A stretch of 64,000 nucleotides of DNA from Culturomica sp. Its GTDB lineage: Bacteria > Bacteroidota > Bacteroidia > Bacteroidales > Marinifilaceae. The position numbers and the translations under genes were made by a program. Shown here piece by piece: positions 54,678 through 61,886 of this stretch (the first letter of the stretch is position 1; the number at the start of each line of letters is the position of its first letter). The DNA lies in contig JAISVB010000067.1 of assembly GCA_031271755.1 (NCBI GenBank), positions 56,482-120,481 of the forward strand, given 5' to 3'. The notes beneath the pieces are model-generated. The model ran no database searches. It was not told where the DNA came from and was given only the letters and a program-made list of their open reading frames with translations.

Positions 54678-55892
54678 ATGACTAAGCTGAAGGTACAGCT
54701 GGATCGAGGTGATCCTGCCCCTGACGGTGAGTTTCCGATCGCCATTAAAATATCTCACGATCGTCAGCAGCGCGCAGTAAAATTGAAATACCGGGTAAAA
54801 CAGGAAGAGTGGGATTACAGAAAATCGCAGATAGACGAGAGGGTAGGTTCCTCCGAATACCGTCGCTTTAATAAACGGCGTAATATTCTCATTGAAAGTG
54901 AATTGCTTCGATTAAAAAAGATAGTATTAGATCTTGAAATGGAAAATATCTCTTTCACGGCAGATGACATTCTGAACAAATACCGCCGGAATTTGCCGGG
55001 AATGGCGGTACATGAATACATCAACAATATCGTACAGTCATTGCACAAGGTCGGGAAAAACGGAAATGCAATGGTATACGACAACACGCAGAAAGTGCTG
55101 TTAAAATTCTATCCCCGGGAAAATCTCACCTTTGAGGAGATCAATTACAGTTTTCTCCGTAATTTTGAGATGTATCTGCAAGGAAAAGAGGTCAAGGTAA
55201 ACACGATTTCCTTTTACATGCGTACACTGCGCTCCATTTATAACCGGGCCATAAAAGACGGGATTGCGAAAGAAGAGAGTTATCCCTTCAAAAATATGGT
55301 GATCCGGAAGGAAAAAACAGTTAAACGAGCCATATACAAAGAGGAGATCGCTACCGTAAAAGACCTGGATCTGGCATTCTGTTCCCGGCTCGACCTGGCA
55401 CGGGATATTTTTTTGTTCAGTTTCTACATGCGGGGGATGTCGTTCAAAGACATCGTTTTCTTAAAAGTCGGCAATATCATAGGCGACCGGCTCTATTACT
55501 CCCGGCAGAAAACCTCCCAGAAACTGAACATCAAACTGACGGACAAGGCGTGGAAACTGATCCGGAAATACTCGCCCTTACTTGACCCCGATGAATATAT
55601 ATTTCCGCTGATCTTACGACCCGGGGACAAGGAATTTTCCCAATACCGGAATGCGTATCGGAAAATCAATACCAATCTGAAAAGGATCGGTTTTATGGTT
55701 GGGACAGGGATGCCGCTGACCACGTATGTCGCCCGCCACTCCTGGGCATCCATTGCAAAACGTTCCGGAATACCTACCTCCGTGATCAGCGAAGGCTTGG
55801 GGCACGATTCCGAGAAAACAACGCAAATTTATTTGGATAGTTTTGAAAACAGTGTGTTGGATGCAGCCAATGAGATAGTTACAAATATTTGA
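54678..55892 (+). CDS. Bacteroides-type tyrosine recombinase
   Basis: 404 residues. N-terminal arm-binding region (~1-100), SAM-like core-binding domain (~108-210; VHEYINNIVQSLHKVGKNG) and catalytic domain (~215-404). Catalytic residues: R252 (YMRGMSFKD), K278 (RQKTSQK), R353 in YVARHSW where Y350 replaces the usual His of H-x-x-R, H376 (GLGHDSEKTTQIYL) and nucleophile Y385. This variant occurs in Bacteroides invertases and integrases that drive phase variation. It is alone between tRNA-Gln and tRNA-Leu with no other mobile genes, so it is either an orphan invertase or a relic of an insertion. Confidence 0.88.
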   Translation: MTKLKVQLDRGDPAPDGEFPIAIKISHDRQQRAVKLKYRVKQEEWDYRKSQIDERVGSSEYRRFNKRRNILIESELLRLKKIVLDLEMENISFTADDILNKYRRNLPGMAVHEYINNIVQSLHKVGKNGNAMVYDNTQKVLLKFYPRENLTFEEINYSFLRNFEMYLQGKEVKVNTISFYMRTLRSIYNRAIKDGIAKEESYPFKNMVIRKEKTVKRAIYKEEIATVKDLDLAFCSRLDLARDIFLFSFYMRGMSFKDIVFLKVGNIIGDRLYYSRQKTSQKLNIKLTDKAWKLIRKYSPLLDPDEYIFPLILRPGDKEFSQYRNAYRKINTNLKRIGFMVGTGMPLTTYVARHSWASIAKRSGIPTSVISEGLGHDSEKTTQIYLDSFENSVLDAANEIVTNI

Positions 55893-55900
55893 ATAAAATT

Positions 55901-55932
55901 GTTGGAAGAGAAGTAAATTTCCTTTACCTTTG
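55901..55932 (+). promoter_or_regulatory. promoter of the tRNA-Leu pair
   Basis: GTTG (55901-55904), 20 bases, TACCTTTG (55925-55932), 19 bases before the first tRNA-Leu. Confidence 0.7.
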
Positions 55933-55951
55933 CCACGCAAAATTAAAATTT

Positions 55952-56035
55952 GCCCAAGTGGCGGAATTGGTAGACGCGCTAGTTTCAGGGACTAGTGTCT
56001 TTACGGATGTGCAGGTTCGAGTCCTGTCTTGGGCA
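55952..56035 (+). tRNA. tRNA-Leu(CAG)
   Basis: 84 bases with long variable arm. Acceptor GCCCAAG/CTTGGGC, anticodon stem CTAGT/ACTAG with loop TTCAGGG (anticodon CAG at 55986-55988), T arm AGGTTCGAGTCCT. CCA is not encoded. Confidence 0.95.
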
Positions 56036-56052
56036 CTTTGAAACAGTGTTAA

Positions 56053-56136
56053 GCCCGAATGGTGAAATTGGTAGACACGCTACTTTGAGGGGGTAGTGGC
56101 CGTTAGGCTGTGCAAGTTCGACTCTTGTTTCGGGCA
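56053..56136 (+). tRNA. tRNA-Leu(GAG)
   Basis: 84 bases, 17 bases after the first tRNA-Leu. Acceptor GCCCGAA/TTCGGGC, loop TTGAGGG with anticodon GAG at 56087-56089, long variable arm. CCA is not encoded. Confidence 0.95.
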
Positions 56137-56161
56137 CACGATTTGGGGGAAAGAATCGCTG

Positions 56162-56188
56162 AAACCGCAGATATTCTGCGGTTTTTTT
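56162..56188 (+). terminator. terminator of the tRNA-Leu pair
   Basis: AAACCGCAGA (56162-56171), TAT loop, TCTGCGGTTT (56175-56184), then T's. The T run continues into the -33 box of mnmE. Confidence 0.85.
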
Positions 56189-56217
56189 GTTTGTGAAAAC
56201 AGGCTTCCTTATCTTTA
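56186..56217 (+). promoter_or_regulatory. promoter of mnmE
   Basis: TTTG (56186-56189) at the end of the terminator T run, 20 bases, then TATCTTTA (56210-56217). The ATG follows 5 bases later, so the mRNA may be nearly leaderless. Confidence 0.6.
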
Positions 56218-56221
56218 CGGC

Positions 56222-57613
56222 ATGAATAAATCGGTTATTTGCGCCATCGCAACAGCCTCCGGGAACGGAGCCATAGCCCTCCTGCGGCTTTCCGGAGCCG
56301 GCGCGGTCGGTTTGGCGGACAGGCTGTTTGTTGCCCCCTCCGGCAAACGCTTGGCAGAAGCTGTGCCCAACACAACGCTTTTCGGGCAGATCGTGGACGA
56401 AGGGACGCTGTTGGACGAAGTATTGGTTACCGTTTTCCGTTCCCCCCACTCCTTTACGGGAGAAGACACCGTGGAAATTTCCTGTCACGGCTCTCCGTAT
56501 ATACAGCAACGCCTGTTGCAACTGCTGATCCGGACGGGTGCCCGCCTTGCCGCTCCCGGAGAGTTCACCCGCCGGGCATTCCTGAACGGGAAAATGGATC
56601 TGTCGCAGGCGGAAGCAGTGGCAGACCTGATCGCCTCCTCCTCGGCCGCAGCCCACCGGATGGCGATGAACCAGATGAAAGGCGGTTTCTCGTCTGAATT
56701 GCGCCGGTTGCGGGAGGCAATGTTGCAAATCATTACCCTGCTGGAATTGGAACTGGACTTTTCGGAAGAGGAGGTAGAGTTCGCCGATCGCACCGCCTTG
56801 TTGGAACTGGCCGTTCACATCCGGAAATTACTGACCCGTCTCAGCAACTCTTTTTCGCTGGGAAATGTGATCAAAAACGGCGTGCCTGTGGCCATTGCCG
56901 GTAACACCAATGTCGGCAAGAGCACCCTGCTGAACGCCTTGCTGAACGAAGAGCGTGCTCTCGTTTCAGATGTCGCCGGAACCACCAGAGATGCCATCGA
57001 GGAGACCGTAAACCTGAGCGGGATCCTCTTCCGTTTTATCGACACCGCCGGCATTCGGGAAACAGCGGATCTCGTCGAAAACATGGGCATAGAGCGCACC
57101 TTCTCCAAGATAGAACAAGCCGCCATCGTCTTGTTATTGACTGACCTGAGCCGGGGAACGGAGCATTTTGCCTATTACTACCAACAGGTAAAAGCCAGGC
57201 TTGCTCCCTCCACCCGCCTGATCATTCTGCTCAACAAAACGGATATCACAACCGATCTGTTGACCCCGCTGGAAACCATCCGCCTGCTCACTTCCGGAGA
57301 AGAAATCATCCCGATCTCGGCCAGGACGGGAGACAACCTGCCGCTTTTAATAGAAAAACTTACAGACACCATCACCACCAACCCCTTCGGTACAGTAGAT
57401 GTCATCGTCAGCAACACCCGCCACTACGAAGCCCTGCTTCGCGCCAACGAAGCCATCGAGCGGGCCATCGCAGGCCTGAAAGCCTCCGTCAGCAGCGAAT
57501 TCATCGCCCAGGACATCCGCGAATGCCTGCACTACATCGGCGAGATCACCGGCGAGATCACCACCGACGAAGTATTAGGAAACATCTTTAAAAATTTCTG
57601 CATCGGAAAATAG
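56222..57613 (+). CDS. mnmE: tRNA modification GTPase MnmE
   Basis: 463 residues. With MnmG it installs the carboxymethylaminomethyl group on U34 of tRNAs. N-terminal THF-binding domain (~1-120; ICAIATASGNGAIALLRLSG), helical domain, and the inserted G domain with G1 GNTNVGKSTLLNAL, G2 AGTTRD, G3 DTAGIRE and G4 LLNKTD. It ends in the conserved FCIGK, with the redox-sensitive cysteine four residues from the end. The ATG at 56222 was chosen; the longer frame runs through the tRNA. The gene is intact although an integrative element begins at its stop codon. Confidence 0.96.
   Translation: MNKSVICAIATASGNGAIALLRLSGAGAVGLADRLFVAPSGKRLAEAVPNTTLFGQIVDEGTLLDEVLVTVFRSPHSFTGEDTVEISCHGSPYIQQRLLQLLIRTGARLAAPGEFTRRAFLNGKMDLSQAEAVADLIASSSAAAHRMAMNQMKGGFSSELRRLREAMLQIITLLELELDFSEEEVEFADRTALLELAVHIRKLLTRLSNSFSLGNVIKNGVPVAIAGNTNVGKSTLLNALLNEERALVSDVAGTTRDAIEETVNLSGILFRFIDTAGIRETADLVENMGIERTFSKIEQAAIVLLLTDLSRGTEHFAYYYQQVKARLAPSTRLIILLNKTDITTDLLTPLETIRLLTSGEEIIPISARTGDNLPLLIEKLTDTITTNPFGTVDVIVSNTRHYEALLRANEAIERAIAGLKASVSSEFIAQDIRECLHYIGEITGEITTDEVLGNIFKNFCIGK
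57596..57613 (+). other. candidate attachment site at the mnmE 3' end
   Basis: The 18 bases encoding FCIGK-stop are the equivalent of the site used by SGI1-type islands in trmE/thdF of enterobacteria. A foreign gene set with a recombinase starts just downstream, so this is a likely attL or attR core. The partner copy would lie beyond the window. Confidence 0.5.
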
Positions 57614-57691
57614 TCCATAAAACCAATCATAATTTAAAAACGATCAAATCACTATATTTCAACATATTAACTTTCAATCCTCAGTAAAATT

Positions 57692-57758
57692 CCTATCGTT
57701 ACCTATCGTTTTTCACAGATATTTTGCTTATTTTTGTACCACATTTGTACCACGATTT
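57692..57758 (+). repeat. two families of direct repeats in the element's leading region
   Basis: CCTATCGTT occurs at 57692-57700 and 57702-57710 (10-base period). TTTGTACCAC occurs at 57733-57742 and 57744-57753 (11-base period), the second extended to TTTGTACCACGATTT (to 57758). Helical-phase spacing next to the recombinase genes suggests binding sites for the integrase or an HTH excisionase. Confidence 0.7.
57729..57736 (+). promoter_or_regulatory. -7 promoter element overlapping the first repeat
   Basis: TATTTTTG runs into the TTTGTACCAC copy, so a protein bound to the repeat would cover the promoter. No clear -33 box. Confidence 0.45.
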
Positions 57759-57870
57759 ATACAAGTGTAAAACAAAAATCCTAAGTTGTATAGTAGTTTT
57801 ACAAATAATTACAAATACAAACAAAGATTGACAAGAAATAAATACGAATATATCCAATATATAGGCAAAA

Positions 57871-58779
57871 ATGGCACGAAAATTTGAATACAAAATGGTT
57901 TGTAAATACTGCGGAAAAACATTTACCGCATACACAAGCACCACAAAATATTGCAGTGCCACTTGTGCCAATCGTGGGCACAAAGCCGAAGCAAGAACAA
58001 AACGGCAACAAGCCGAAAGCGAAGAAATACAAGAACATAATCGCCAAAAACTGCTCTCGCAAGAAAATTTATCACTTACAGATGCTGCCGCCTTACTTGG
58101 CATTTCACGCCCTACATTATACAAATTACTTGAAGATAAAAAGATTGATTTACTACGTATTAGCAAACGCACCATAAGAGTAAAAAAATCCGATTTATTA
58201 AATTTGTACCACAATACCCCAGATAAACTTACCCCGCTAAACACACCCATTGCCGAAATCCGCAAAGCCCGGGAAGAATATATCACAGTTTCCGAAGCCC
58301 TGCAACAATTCAAAATCTCATTCACTTGGTTTTACAAAAAGATTAAAACCGCCGGAATACAGCCGGCAATCATTGACGGCAAAACCCGCTACCTGCTTCA
58401 ACCCCTGAAAAAACTGTTTGCCAAAAAGCAATACGCCGATATTGCCGAGTGGTACACCGTAGCCGAAATAGTAGAAAAATTTGGCGTTTCAAAACAATAC
58501 GTTTACGAGTACACAAGCAACCACAAAATGCCGAAAAAGCGCGAGGGTAAAGAAGTTCTGATATCCAAATACCATTGGGAACAATCCAGAGGATTAGACC
58601 CCACCGAAAACGAAAATTATTACACCGTTCCGCAAGCAATCGAAAAATTGAGTATAGGTCGCAGTCATTTGTACGACTTAATCCGGGCGCATAAAATCCC
58701 AAAAATCAAACGCGGACAAAATATCTTGATACACCGTCAAGAGATAGATAAATTAATGACTAACAGAAAAAAACAATAA
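57871..58779 (+). CDS. zinc-finger protein with four excisionase-like HTH repeats
   Basis: 302 residues. A CX2C...CX3C motif (C11, C14, C28, C32) forms a short zinc finger. It is followed by four copies of an excisionase/MerR-like helix-turn-helix: ~67-111 (SLTDAAALLGISRPTLYKLL), ~137-183 (TVSEALQQFKISFTWFYKKI), ~194-237 (TVAEIVEKFGVSKQYVYEYT) and ~250-296 (TVPQAIEKLSIGRSHLYDLI). Each repeat ends in a basic wing. The recombinase starts two bases after its stop, so they are coupled; it is probably a directionality factor or regulator of integration. Repeated sites upstream (57692-57758) are candidate targets. Confidence 0.8.
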   Translation: MARKFEYKMVCKYCGKTFTAYTSTTKYCSATCANRGHKAEARTKRQQAESEEIQEHNRQKLLSQENLSLTDAAALLGISRPTLYKLLEDKKIDLLRISKRTIRVKKSDLLNLYHNTPDKLTPLNTPIAEIRKAREEYITVSEALQQFKISFTWFYKKIKTAGIQPAIIDGKTRYLLQPLKKLFAKKQYADIAEWYTVAEIVEKFGVSKQYVYEYTSNHKMPKKREGKEVLISKYHWEQSRGLDPTENENYYTVPQAIEKLSIGRSHLYDLIRAHKIPKIKRGQNILIHRQEIDKLMTNRKKQ

Positions 58780-58780
58780 C

Positions 58781-59890
58781 ATGTCAGCCACAAAAGTAAC
58801 CTTACGCAAAAGAGAACTGCTGAGTGGAAAAATCACCCTCTACCTTGACTTCTACCCGCCCATCCGCAACCCGCGCACCATGGAAATGAGCCGCCGCGAA
58901 TACTTGGGAATATACCTCATCAAAAATCCGCGAACGCCCGCAGACAGAAACATCAACGCCGAAAAACTAAAACAAGCCGAAGCCATACGCGCACAACGCG
59001 AACTATCACTCATCAACGAACAATTTGGCTTCATCGACAAAACCAAACAAAAAATGGACTTCCTGGCATACTTCAAAAACAAACTGCCACAACACGACCC
59101 CAAATGGAAAATTGTTTACAAACACTTTGATAAATTTACTGGCAGCAAATGCACATTCGCCGACCTGACGATAGATTTATGTGAAAAATTTAAAAACCAC
59201 TTGCTAAATGCAAAACAACTAAGTCACAAACACAGAAAACTATCGCAAAACTCAGCTTCAGGATATTGGTCAACCTTTCGGGGCTTGCTGGCACTCGCCC
59301 TCAAAGAAAAATACCTGATTGAAAACATAAATGAACACCTCGACAAGATAGAAACAAAAGACACCCGCCGCGAGTTCCTGACCGCCGAAGAAGTGCAGGC
59401 ACTATATAACACACCTTGCCGGGAACCGGTACTCAAAGCCGCATCACTCTTCTCATGCCTCACAGGCTTACGCTTTAGCGACATCCTCGCCCTCAAATGG
59501 GAAAACTTTGAAACCTACCCCGACGGCGGGCACAGCATACGCCTGCGCACCCAAAAAACCGATACCGAAGCCCTAAACCCAATCAGCCAGGAAGCATACG
59601 AACTTTGCGGCGAAAAATCCACCGGATTAGTCTTTAAAGGCTTAAAGAAAACGATGCTACCAAACACCTTGCCCAAATGGCTACAAGCCGCCGGCATTAC
59701 CAAACACATCACCTTTCATTGCTTCCGTCACACCTTTGCAACCCTACTTGTATCAAATGGTAGTGAAATCTACACCGTGAGTAAGATGTTGACACACAAA
59801 AATGTTTCTACCACTCAAATATACGCCGACTTGATAGACGAAAAGAAACGCCAGGCGGCAAACGCTATTAAACTAAATACCAAAAACTAA
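58781..59890 (+). CDS. int: tyrosine site-specific recombinase (element integrase)
   Basis: 369 residues. N-terminal arm-type domain (~1-80), core-binding domain (~90-195) and catalytic domain with the full set: R231 (TGLRFSDILALKW), K259 (RTQKTDTEALNP), H313 and R316 (HCFRHTFA), H339 (LTHKNVSTTQIYA) and nucleophile Y348. Unlike the recombinase at 54678-55892 it keeps the canonical His. Its position ~1.2 kb from the mnmE 3' end and its pairing with the HTH protein identify it as the enzyme likely to have inserted this element. Confidence 0.92.
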   Translation: MSATKVTLRKRELLSGKITLYLDFYPPIRNPRTMEMSRREYLGIYLIKNPRTPADRNINAEKLKQAEAIRAQRELSLINEQFGFIDKTKQKMDFLAYFKNKLPQHDPKWKIVYKHFDKFTGSKCTFADLTIDLCEKFKNHLLNAKQLSHKHRKLSQNSASGYWSTFRGLLALALKEKYLIENINEHLDKIETKDTRREFLTAEEVQALYNTPCREPVLKAASLFSCLTGLRFSDILALKWENFETYPDGGHSIRLRTQKTDTEALNPISQEAYELCGEKSTGLVFKGLKKTMLPNTLPKWLQAAGITKHITFHCFRHTFATLLVSNGSEIYTVSKMLTHKNVSTTQIYADLIDEKKRQAANAIKLNTKN

Positions 59891-59900
59891 AACAAACAGA

Positions 59901-60385
59901 CATGAACGCAAACACACAAAAAAAACACGTCAACCCTTGACGTAAACGACATCTTGGAAGCGTTGGAACAAAACAATTTTCCCAATCAAAAACAAGTAGA
60001 CTTACTCCGACTTCTCAACTATGCTTTGTTTAAAAAGCAATACCCGCAAGACCTTTGCGGCATCTTAGACCGGAAAATACAACTCCTCCAACAACCCACC
60101 GAAACCTCCGAAAAAGACCACCAAGACGTAGCAAGCATCAAAGTCCGCTCCGTCATCATCCTCGAACTGCTAAACAAACTACAATTAGGCACAGCCTACA
60201 ACGACCTCTCAAAAATCTGCAAACTAATAGCATTCCTCATCGGAAACAGCTACAACAACATCTACAACCAACTTCAAAAAGGCATATACTTCTGCCAATT
60301 CCACACCAAACAAATAGACGAAGCCAACAAAATACTTTCAGATTTAAACACTTCAATATCAATAGATAAAAATAAACAATACTAA
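59901..60385 (+). CDS. hypothetical protein, reading frame interrupted at an A8 tract
   Basis: An ATG at 59901 opens a frame that stops after 12 codons because of eight A's (59918-59925). With seven A's the same ATG would read MNANTQKNTSTLDVNDILEA and continue to the stop at 60385, giving ~160 residues. The only start in the downstream frame is a TTG at 59954. The downstream part is helical, Q/K/L-rich (DLLRLLNYALFKKQYPQDL, IIELLNKL-like segments) with no family I recognise. Causes could be slippage-based expression, a recent mutation or a sequencing error. It follows the integrase by 10 bases. Confidence 0.55.
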
Positions 60386-60433
60386 ATTTCCAACCCCTTG
60401 TACAACCCCTTCTAAGCTCTTTTTACCTACTCT

Positions 60434-60475
60434 TTTGTACCACGATTTCCATCGAAGTCGTGGTTTTCTTTTTAT
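60434..60475 (+). terminator. hairpin with T run, carrying a third copy of the element repeat
   Basis: TTTGTACCACGATTT at 60434-60448 exactly repeats 57744-57758. The overlapping ACCACGATTT/AAGTCGTGGT (60439-60448, 60455-60464) forms a 10-bp stem followed by TTTCTTTTTATT, which looks like a terminator after the interrupted gene. Confidence 0.55.
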
Positions 60476-60514
60476 TGGCACAAAAGAAAACCCAACCGCC
60501 GAAAACGAATAAAC

Positions 60515-60865
60515 ATGTTTTCAGACCCAATTTCTTTTAACGATGTGCCGAAAGCCGTAGCACATTTAATTGACAAGGTCGAGCAAATAAAAACCTTGCT
60601 CCACGACAAACAGCCACAGGCACAAGAGGGCGACCAATGGCTAAACCTCAACGACCTGTGCAAGTACCACCCCGACCACCCCGCAAAACCTACGGTTTAC
60701 GCATGGGTCGGACAACGCCTAATCCCTTACCACAAAAAAGGTAAAAAACTGATGTTCCTAAAGAGCGAAATCGACAACTGGCTCAAAGAAGGCAGGCGCA
60801 AAACCGCCGCCGAAATCCAAGCCGAAGCAGAAAACTTTATAACAGGAAAAGGAGGTATCAAATGA
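60515..60865 (+). CDS. excisionase-family HTH protein
   Basis: 116 residues. N-terminal helix with heptad-like hydrophobics (DVPKAVAHLIDKVEQIKTLL), then a helix-turn-helix of the excisionase/HTH_17 type: WLNLNDLCKYHPDHPAKPTVYAWVGQ (in parts) and the wing LIPYHKKGKKLMFLKSEIDNWL, ending in a basic tail. Such proteins act in excision or control of Bacteroidetes integrative elements. It overlaps the next gene by ATGA, with a GGAGG 11 bases before that start. Confidence 0.78.
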   Translation: MFSDPISFNDVPKAVAHLIDKVEQIKTLLHDKQPQAQEGDQWLNLNDLCKYHPDHPAKPTVYAWVGQRLIPYHKKGKKLMFLKSEIDNWLKEGRRKTAAEIQAEAENFITGKGGIK

Positions 60866-61206
60866 GCGAGCCGAGACACATCAGCGAAATTTTGCGCGAA
60901 ATCGCCCAAAATCCGCAAAACGCATTTGAAAAAATCATCGCACAACTGCCGTGCATGCAATCATTGCTTAAAAAGCCTTCCTCCGAAAGGGAAGGAGAGA
61001 CAACACTTGAAGACTGGCTCGACGGACAAAGCGTCATGCTGATACTCCACATCTCACCCCGCACCCTGCAAACCCTGCGCTCAAACGGCACACTGCCATT
61101 CTCGCGCATCGGAAACAAAATCTACTACCGTAAACAGGACATCCTTAAAATCCTCAACGACCACTACATCATGAAAAAAATCTCACGCAAACGAAAACCG
61201 GAGTAA
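60862..61206 (+). CDS. second excisionase-family HTH protein
   Basis: 114 residues. Helical N-terminus (HISEILREIAQNPQNAFEKI), then an HTH_17 domain: MLILHISPRTLQTLRSNGTL recognition region and the wing PFSRIGNKIYYRKQDILKIL. The start overlaps the previous stop (ATGA) and has an unusually good GGAGG ribosome-binding site at 60851-60855. Paired HTH proteins here resemble those found beside integrases in CTnDOT/NBU-like elements. Confidence 0.78.
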   Translation: MSEPRHISEILREIAQNPQNAFEKIIAQLPCMQSLLKKPSSEREGETTLEDWLDGQSVMLILHISPRTLQTLRSNGTLPFSRIGNKIYYRKQDILKILNDHYIMKKISRKRKPE

Positions 61207-61262
61207 ACCTCTCCGCATGCTGCCGGACACAACCGAAAATCAACGAAGTTAAACTAAAAGCA

Positions 61263-61862
61263 ATGAACACAACCAATCAACAAACCCGACAGCAGCTAAG
61301 TCCCCCTTTGGGGGATTTAGCAAACTGTCTCTTCTCCTTCTTCAAAGCCCCCATCACCAATACCACGCCTCACAGTACAGCTACCCTGCGAAAAATATAC
61401 AACGCCATCCGGGGTAACTACTACCAAAAACAAACCGAACACCTGCGAACCCTCACAGACCCCAAACAAGCCCGGCAATACAAAACCACTCACTTCGACT
61501 ACTGCACCTTTTCAGGCACATTCACCTCCCGCAGCGACAAAGCACTGCTCAAACACTCCGGCCTCCTGTGCATCGACTTTGACCACCTGCCCGACCCCAG
61601 CGAACTCAAAATCCGCCTCCTCACAGACGAATACTTCGACACCCAACTGCTCTTCCGCAGCCCCTCCGGCGATGGCCTCAAATGGATCATATCCATAGAC
61701 ACCGACACCACACCGCACGCCGCCTACTTCGCCGCCGTCGCCAACTACATCCGGCAAACCTACGGCATCACCGTAGACAAATCAGGGCGGGACACATCCC
61801 GTGCCTGCTTCCTCCCACACGACCCGCAGGCATACATCAGCCCTTTCATACTGCATCCGTAA
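61263..61862 (+). CDS. BT4734/VirE N-terminal-like protein
   Basis: 199 residues. Matches the VirE-N/BT4734-like domain seen at the front of many Bacteroidetes element proteins: FDYCTFSGTF, LCIDFDHLPDP (acidic pair), LLFRSPSGDGLKWIISID and DKSGRDTSRACFLPHDP. The fold is related to primase-polymerase proteins and probably works in element replication. In many elements this domain is fused to the DUF3987 domain; here the genes are separate, 24 bases apart. The N-terminal residues LSPPLGDLA are encoded by a palindromic repeat (61296-61320), suggesting an insertion in the coding region. Confidence 0.75.
   Translation: MNTTNQQTRQQLSPPLGDLANCLFSFFKAPITNTTPHSTATLRKIYNAIRGNYYQKQTEHLRTLTDPKQARQYKTTHFDYCTFSGTFTSRSDKALLKHSGLLCIDFDHLPDPSELKIRLLTDEYFDTQLLFRSPSGDGLKWIISIDTDTTPHAAYFAAVANYIRQTYGITVDKSGRDTSRACFLPHDPQAYISPFILHP
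61296..61320. repeat. palindromic repeat inside the VirE-N-like gene
   Basis: TCCCCC-TTT-GGGGGA (61301-61315) with flanks CTAA and TTAG giving a 25-base inverted repeat. It encodes LSPPLGDLA in-frame. The same kind of palindrome is, to my knowledge, dispersed in Bacteroidetes genomes. Confidence 0.7.
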
Positions 61863-61886
61863 ATTTTAATCCCTAACTGCATCGCC

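Noticed and set aside
57699..58325. Minus-strand frame opposite the multi-HTH gene
   Set aside because: Serine/cysteine-rich shadow; the plus frame has zinc finger and HTH repeats.
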